From Bifidobacterium tibiigranuli (GTDB lineage Bacteria; Actinomycetota; Actinomycetes; Actinomycetales; Bifidobacteriaceae), in contig NZ_QLZA01000006.1 of NCBI RefSeq assembly GCF_009371885.1, positions 62,001 to 126,000 on the forward strand: a stretch of DNA of 64,000 nt. The letters run 5' to 3'. The notes below the pieces were generated by a model. The model did no database searches. It saw only the letters and a program-made list of their open reading frames with translations, and was not told where the DNA came from. This document shows positions 63,377 to 64,000 of this stretch, piece by piece (the first letter of the stretch is position 1; each line of letters begins with the position of its first letter). The position numbers and the translations under genes are program-made.

Positions 63377-64000
63377 GCCTCGTGAGCCTCGTGACGACGG
63401 CGAACCAGCAGGACCGTGACGCCACCCACAATCAGGGCGAGCGCTGCCACGAGAAGCGCGATGCCAGTGGTCATATCGACGCCTGTAGAAGCGAGCGGAC
63501 CGCTGGCCTGAGGCTTCGCGGCGGCATTCACCTCAGGGTGCTTGCTGGCCGGATTCGAAGGCGAGGTGCCCTGCGGCGCGGTCTGCGTCGGAGTTCCCGC
63601 TGGCGTGGTCTTCGTCGGGGTCGGAGTCGGATTCGCAGTCTGGTCAACCGCTGCATTCGTGAACACATCAGCGCCAAAGGGAGTGAGCCCATCCTGCGCC
63701 GCGAAACCAAGGTGGCCGAGGCCGTCGAGACCGCCGCTGACGCTGCCTGCGGTCAGCTGCTTTGTATCATTGCCCTTCACAACCTGGAAGATGTCTTCCA
63801 TCGTGCGCAGCCACGAGTAGTGGTTGTAGTACGTGCTGGAAACGGTTCCGGGCTTGATGAGCGGGGAGATGAGCACGGAGCCGGAGTCGCCGCCGCCAGG
63901 GGTCGCATCCTGCGCGTCGAAGGTCGAGAGCGGCGATTCGCCGGGGTTCAGGTGGCCGGGAACGCCGGTCGCGGAGAGCGTGACGTCAGCGACCGCTGCG
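63373..64000 (-). CDS. cell-wall-anchored phosphoesterase, C-terminal part only
   Basis: Last 208 codons; the 5' part lies beyond the right edge. GDSGSVLISPLIKPGTVSST and YYNHYSWLRTMEDIF match the C-terminal end of the phospholipase C/acid phosphatase (phosphoesterase) family. A Pro/Thr-rich linker (NPTPTPTKTTPAGTPTQT) follows. The sorting signal is LASTG, a hydrophobic helix (IALLVAALALIVGGVTVLLV) and the basic tail RRRHEAHEA. It probably acts extracellularly on phosphate esters, attached by sortase. Substrate unknown. Confidence 0.8.
   Translation of the reverse strand, partial: AAVADVTLSATGVPGHLNPGESPLSTFDAQDATPGGGDSGSVLISPLIKPGTVSSTYYNHYSWLRTMEDIFQVVKGNDTKQLTAGSVSGGLDGLGHLGFAAQDGLTPFGADVFTNAAVDQTANPTPTPTKTTPAGTPTQTAPQGTSPSNPASKHPEVNAAAKPQASGPLASTGVDMTTGIALLVAALALIVGGVTVLLVRRRHEAHEA

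Overview
The window is high-GC DNA that reads as a bifidobacterial chromosome, or at least a close relative in Bifidobacteriaceae. Pointers are the SepH, DUF4193, dUTPase and Rel block, topoisomerase IV subunits C and E, a long-linker primary sigma factor, a DUF4192 protein, a PASTA kinase, NrtR with a NiaP-type transporter, and parA-scpA-scpB. Species is not assigned.

Layout. 0-3.4 kb: an ascorbate-like pentose-phosphate operon (PTE-family lactonase, UlaD-like decarboxylase with altered active-site residues, UlaE-like epimerase), divergent from a SorC-type regulator with two near-identical operators. 3.4-12.5 kb: core genes rel, dut, DUF4193, sepH, a nucleotide pyrophosphatase and parC. 12.6-31.2 kb: a block that looks accessory, lying between parC and parE. 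It holds a RelE/YafQ-type toxin-antitoxin pair, an ArsR/MFS pair, a very long Lhr helicase, a small secreted peptide under a TetR repressor, a two-component system divergent from a five-gene lipoprotein, adaptor and ABC operon, another MFS carrier and an aspartase. 31.3-41.4 kb: parE, the primary sigma factor, DUF4192, a polyprenyl synthase, a PASTA Ser/Thr kinase and an MFS carrier. 41.5-47.5 kb: an oligopeptide ABC system in the order A-B-C-DF. 48.3-51.7 kb: xerC, an AAA/DUF4143 ATPase preceded by four regularly spaced repeats, and a small SH3-like protein. 52-54.7 kb: tyrA, pheA and a membrane protein. 55-59.5 kb: typA and the nrtR-niaP operon with a palindromic NrtR-like box. 59.6-62.4 kb: scpB, scpA and parA. 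62.8-64 kb: a lipoprotein and the end of a cell-wall-anchored phosphoesterase.

Two things stand out. First, four intergenic gaps (8.2, 29.4, 48.1 and 51.8 kb) carry short arms in alternating orientation with a conserved 62-63 bp period, although the arm sequences differ between loci. Two of them have arms about 31 bp apart, and the other two use a 27-28/35 bp alternation. Second, the 20.5-27.8 kb segment combines a 64-residue mature secreted peptide, a TetR repressor whose operator sits between the -35 and -10 of the peptide promoter, a sensor kinase/regulator pair, two lipoproteins sharing a C-x4-G motif, a peptidoglycan-binding adaptor and an ABC exporter. It could be a peptide production, sensing and protection locus; that reading is inference. 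No tRNA, rRNA, CRISPR array or intact transposase was seen.
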